Positions 5,586-6,324 of a stretch of 6,324 nucleotides of DNA are shown one piece after another; position 1 is the first letter of the stretch, and every line of letters starts with the position of its first letter. The stretch is taken from assembly GCA_945861815.1 (NCBI GenBank), contig CAMAVV010000099.1:1-6324 (forward strand), read 5' to 3'. The position numbers were made by a program, and so were the translations under genes. This DNA comes from Thermoflexus hugenholtzii JAD2. Lineage in GTDB: Bacteria > Chloroflexota > Dehalococcoidia > SHYB01. The notes under the pieces are model-generated. The model was not told where the DNA came from. It was given only the letters and a program-made list of their open reading frames with translations, and made no database searches.

Positions 5586-6324
5586 ATGCCTACCCTGCGC
5601 CGGATGCGCCTCACCGCCGTGCTCCTGGTAATCGCCCTCCTGGCGATTCAGTTCTGGGCCATCGCGCCGCAGAAGGCCCTCGCTCACGCCAACTTGGAGA
5701 GCGCCGAGCCTGCGCCAAACGCCGTCCTCCAATCGTCGCCCTCTCGCATCACCCTCCGCTTCTCGGAGCCTATCGCACAGTCCTTTAGCTCCATCCAAGT
5801 CCTCAACGCAGCGGGCGAGCCCGTCCAAAAAGGCGCTGCCATTGTTGACCCTGGAGATGCGAAGGCGCTGTGGGTAAGCCTGGATGCCCTGGCGAACAGC
5901 ACGTACACCGTCGCCTGGCGCAACCTCTCCACCATCGATGGCCACGCAGTGCGCGGCTCCTACGTCTTCTCCATCGGCGAACCGCTCTCTGCTCTGCCGG
6001 CCGCTAAGGAGTCCGGCTATCCACTAGTGCAATCCCGCGCGGAACCCGTCCTCAGGTGGGGCACGCTCCTCAGCGTCCTTGCCATCTTCGGCGGCCTCGC
6101 CTTCCAACTCCTCATCTTCGGCCCAGCCGTCGCGAAGCTCCCTCGCTCGGATTCCCTCGCCGCAGCCGCAAAGCGCGTCCGCACGGCCGGCGCGCGGCTC
6201 ATCGGCGCTGCGGGGATTCTCTTCATCCTCTCCTCCCTCGGCCTACTCCTCGTTCAGGCCGGCGTCGCCCGTGATCTGCCCTGGTATCGCACCGTCGGCG
6301 AGCCTCTCAACAGCGTCATGCTCA
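5586..6324 (+). CDS. CopC-CopD fusion, copper binding and transport protein (3' partial)
   Basis: Frame open from ATG 5586 to the window end (246 residues seen). A second ATG at 5604 is possible; neither has a strong ribosome site. Residues 1-33 are a signal peptide with ALA before His34, so the mature chain begins HANLESAEPAPN as in CopC proteins. The CopC domain spans 34-131: RITLRFSEPI at 54-63 and the D-x-H motif Asp118-Gly-His120 (TIDGHAVRGSYVFSIG). His34 with Asp118/His120 are the ligands expected for periplasmic Cu(II) binding. The domain has no Met, so the Met-rich Cu(I) site of Pseudomonas CopC is absent, which is common in other CopC proteins. A linker (132-153) leads to hydrophobic segments at about 155-182 and 203-225, the start of a CopD-type membrane domain; this order is known from fusions such as Bacillus YcnJ. 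Known role: copper capture outside the membrane and delivery or import through CopD. Confidence 0.9.
   Translation, partial: MPTLRRMRLTAVLLVIALLAIQFWAIAPQKALAHANLESAEPAPNAVLQSSPSRITLRFSEPIAQSFSSIQVLNAAGEPVQKGAAIVDPGDAKALWVSLDALANSTYTVAWRNLSTIDGHAVRGSYVFSIGEPLSALPAAKESGYPLVQSRAEPVLRWGTLLSVLAIFGGLAFQLLIFGPAVAKLPRSDSLAAAAKRVRTAGARLIGAAGILFILSSLGLLLVQAGVARDLPWYRTVGEPLNSVML

Noticed and set aside
4935..5945. Long minus-strand open frame (336 codons) opposite the exported protein and copC-copD
   Set aside because: It runs antisense across two well-supported exported proteins with signal peptides and has no recognisable domain; it arises from the high-GC codon bias.

Overview
The window is about 60% GC with a strong preference for C in third codon positions on the forward genes. 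It carries five reasonably clear protein genes plus one small unrecognised one, and it has no RNA genes, mobile elements or CRISPR. The gene content (SecF, class IV aminotransferase, CinA, CopC-CopD fusion) is ordinary bacterial chromosome. The GC content, the SecF tail and the small His-rich membrane protein beside a CopC-CopD gene make me lean toward Chloroflexota (Dehalococcoidia/SAR202-like), but this is a low-confidence inference with no marker gene behind it.

Layout: (1) 3-2051, + strand: the 3' part of a secF-type translocase gene. Its extracytoplasmic region is enlarged into a tandem array of at least six full repeats and one partial repeat of the SecF P1-type module, followed by a normal set of five C-terminal membrane helices. 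The reading frame ends early at 2051. A one-base shift would restore a typical basic SecF tail ending at 2101. (2) 2098-2958, - strand: a complete class IV PLP aminotransferase, convergent with secF and overlapping the restored secF stop in a shared CTAG. (3) 2959-3067: a 109-base divergent promoter region. (4) 3068-4306, + strand: complete two-domain CinA. (5) 4366-4812, + strand: a small membrane-anchored protein with two HxH motifs. (6) 4902-5528, + strand: an exported, C-terminally anchored beta-rich protein whose predicted mature N-terminus is His. (7) 5540-5565: a perfect 12-bp inverted repeat. (8) 5586 to the window end, + strand: a CopC-CopD fusion gene, 3' truncated, with the CopC copper ligands in place.

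Genes 5, 6 and 8 read in one direction with short gaps and look like a copper-handling envelope cluster: a His-rich small membrane protein, an exported protein starting with His, and a CopC-CopD copper binding/import protein. SecF, the aminotransferase and CinA are housekeeping-type genes with no evident link to that cluster.

The most unusual object is the SecF. It has a multiplied P1 array, an Asn in place of the conserved TM4 Asp of the GYSxND motif implicated in proton-driven function, and a frame disruption at its C-terminus.
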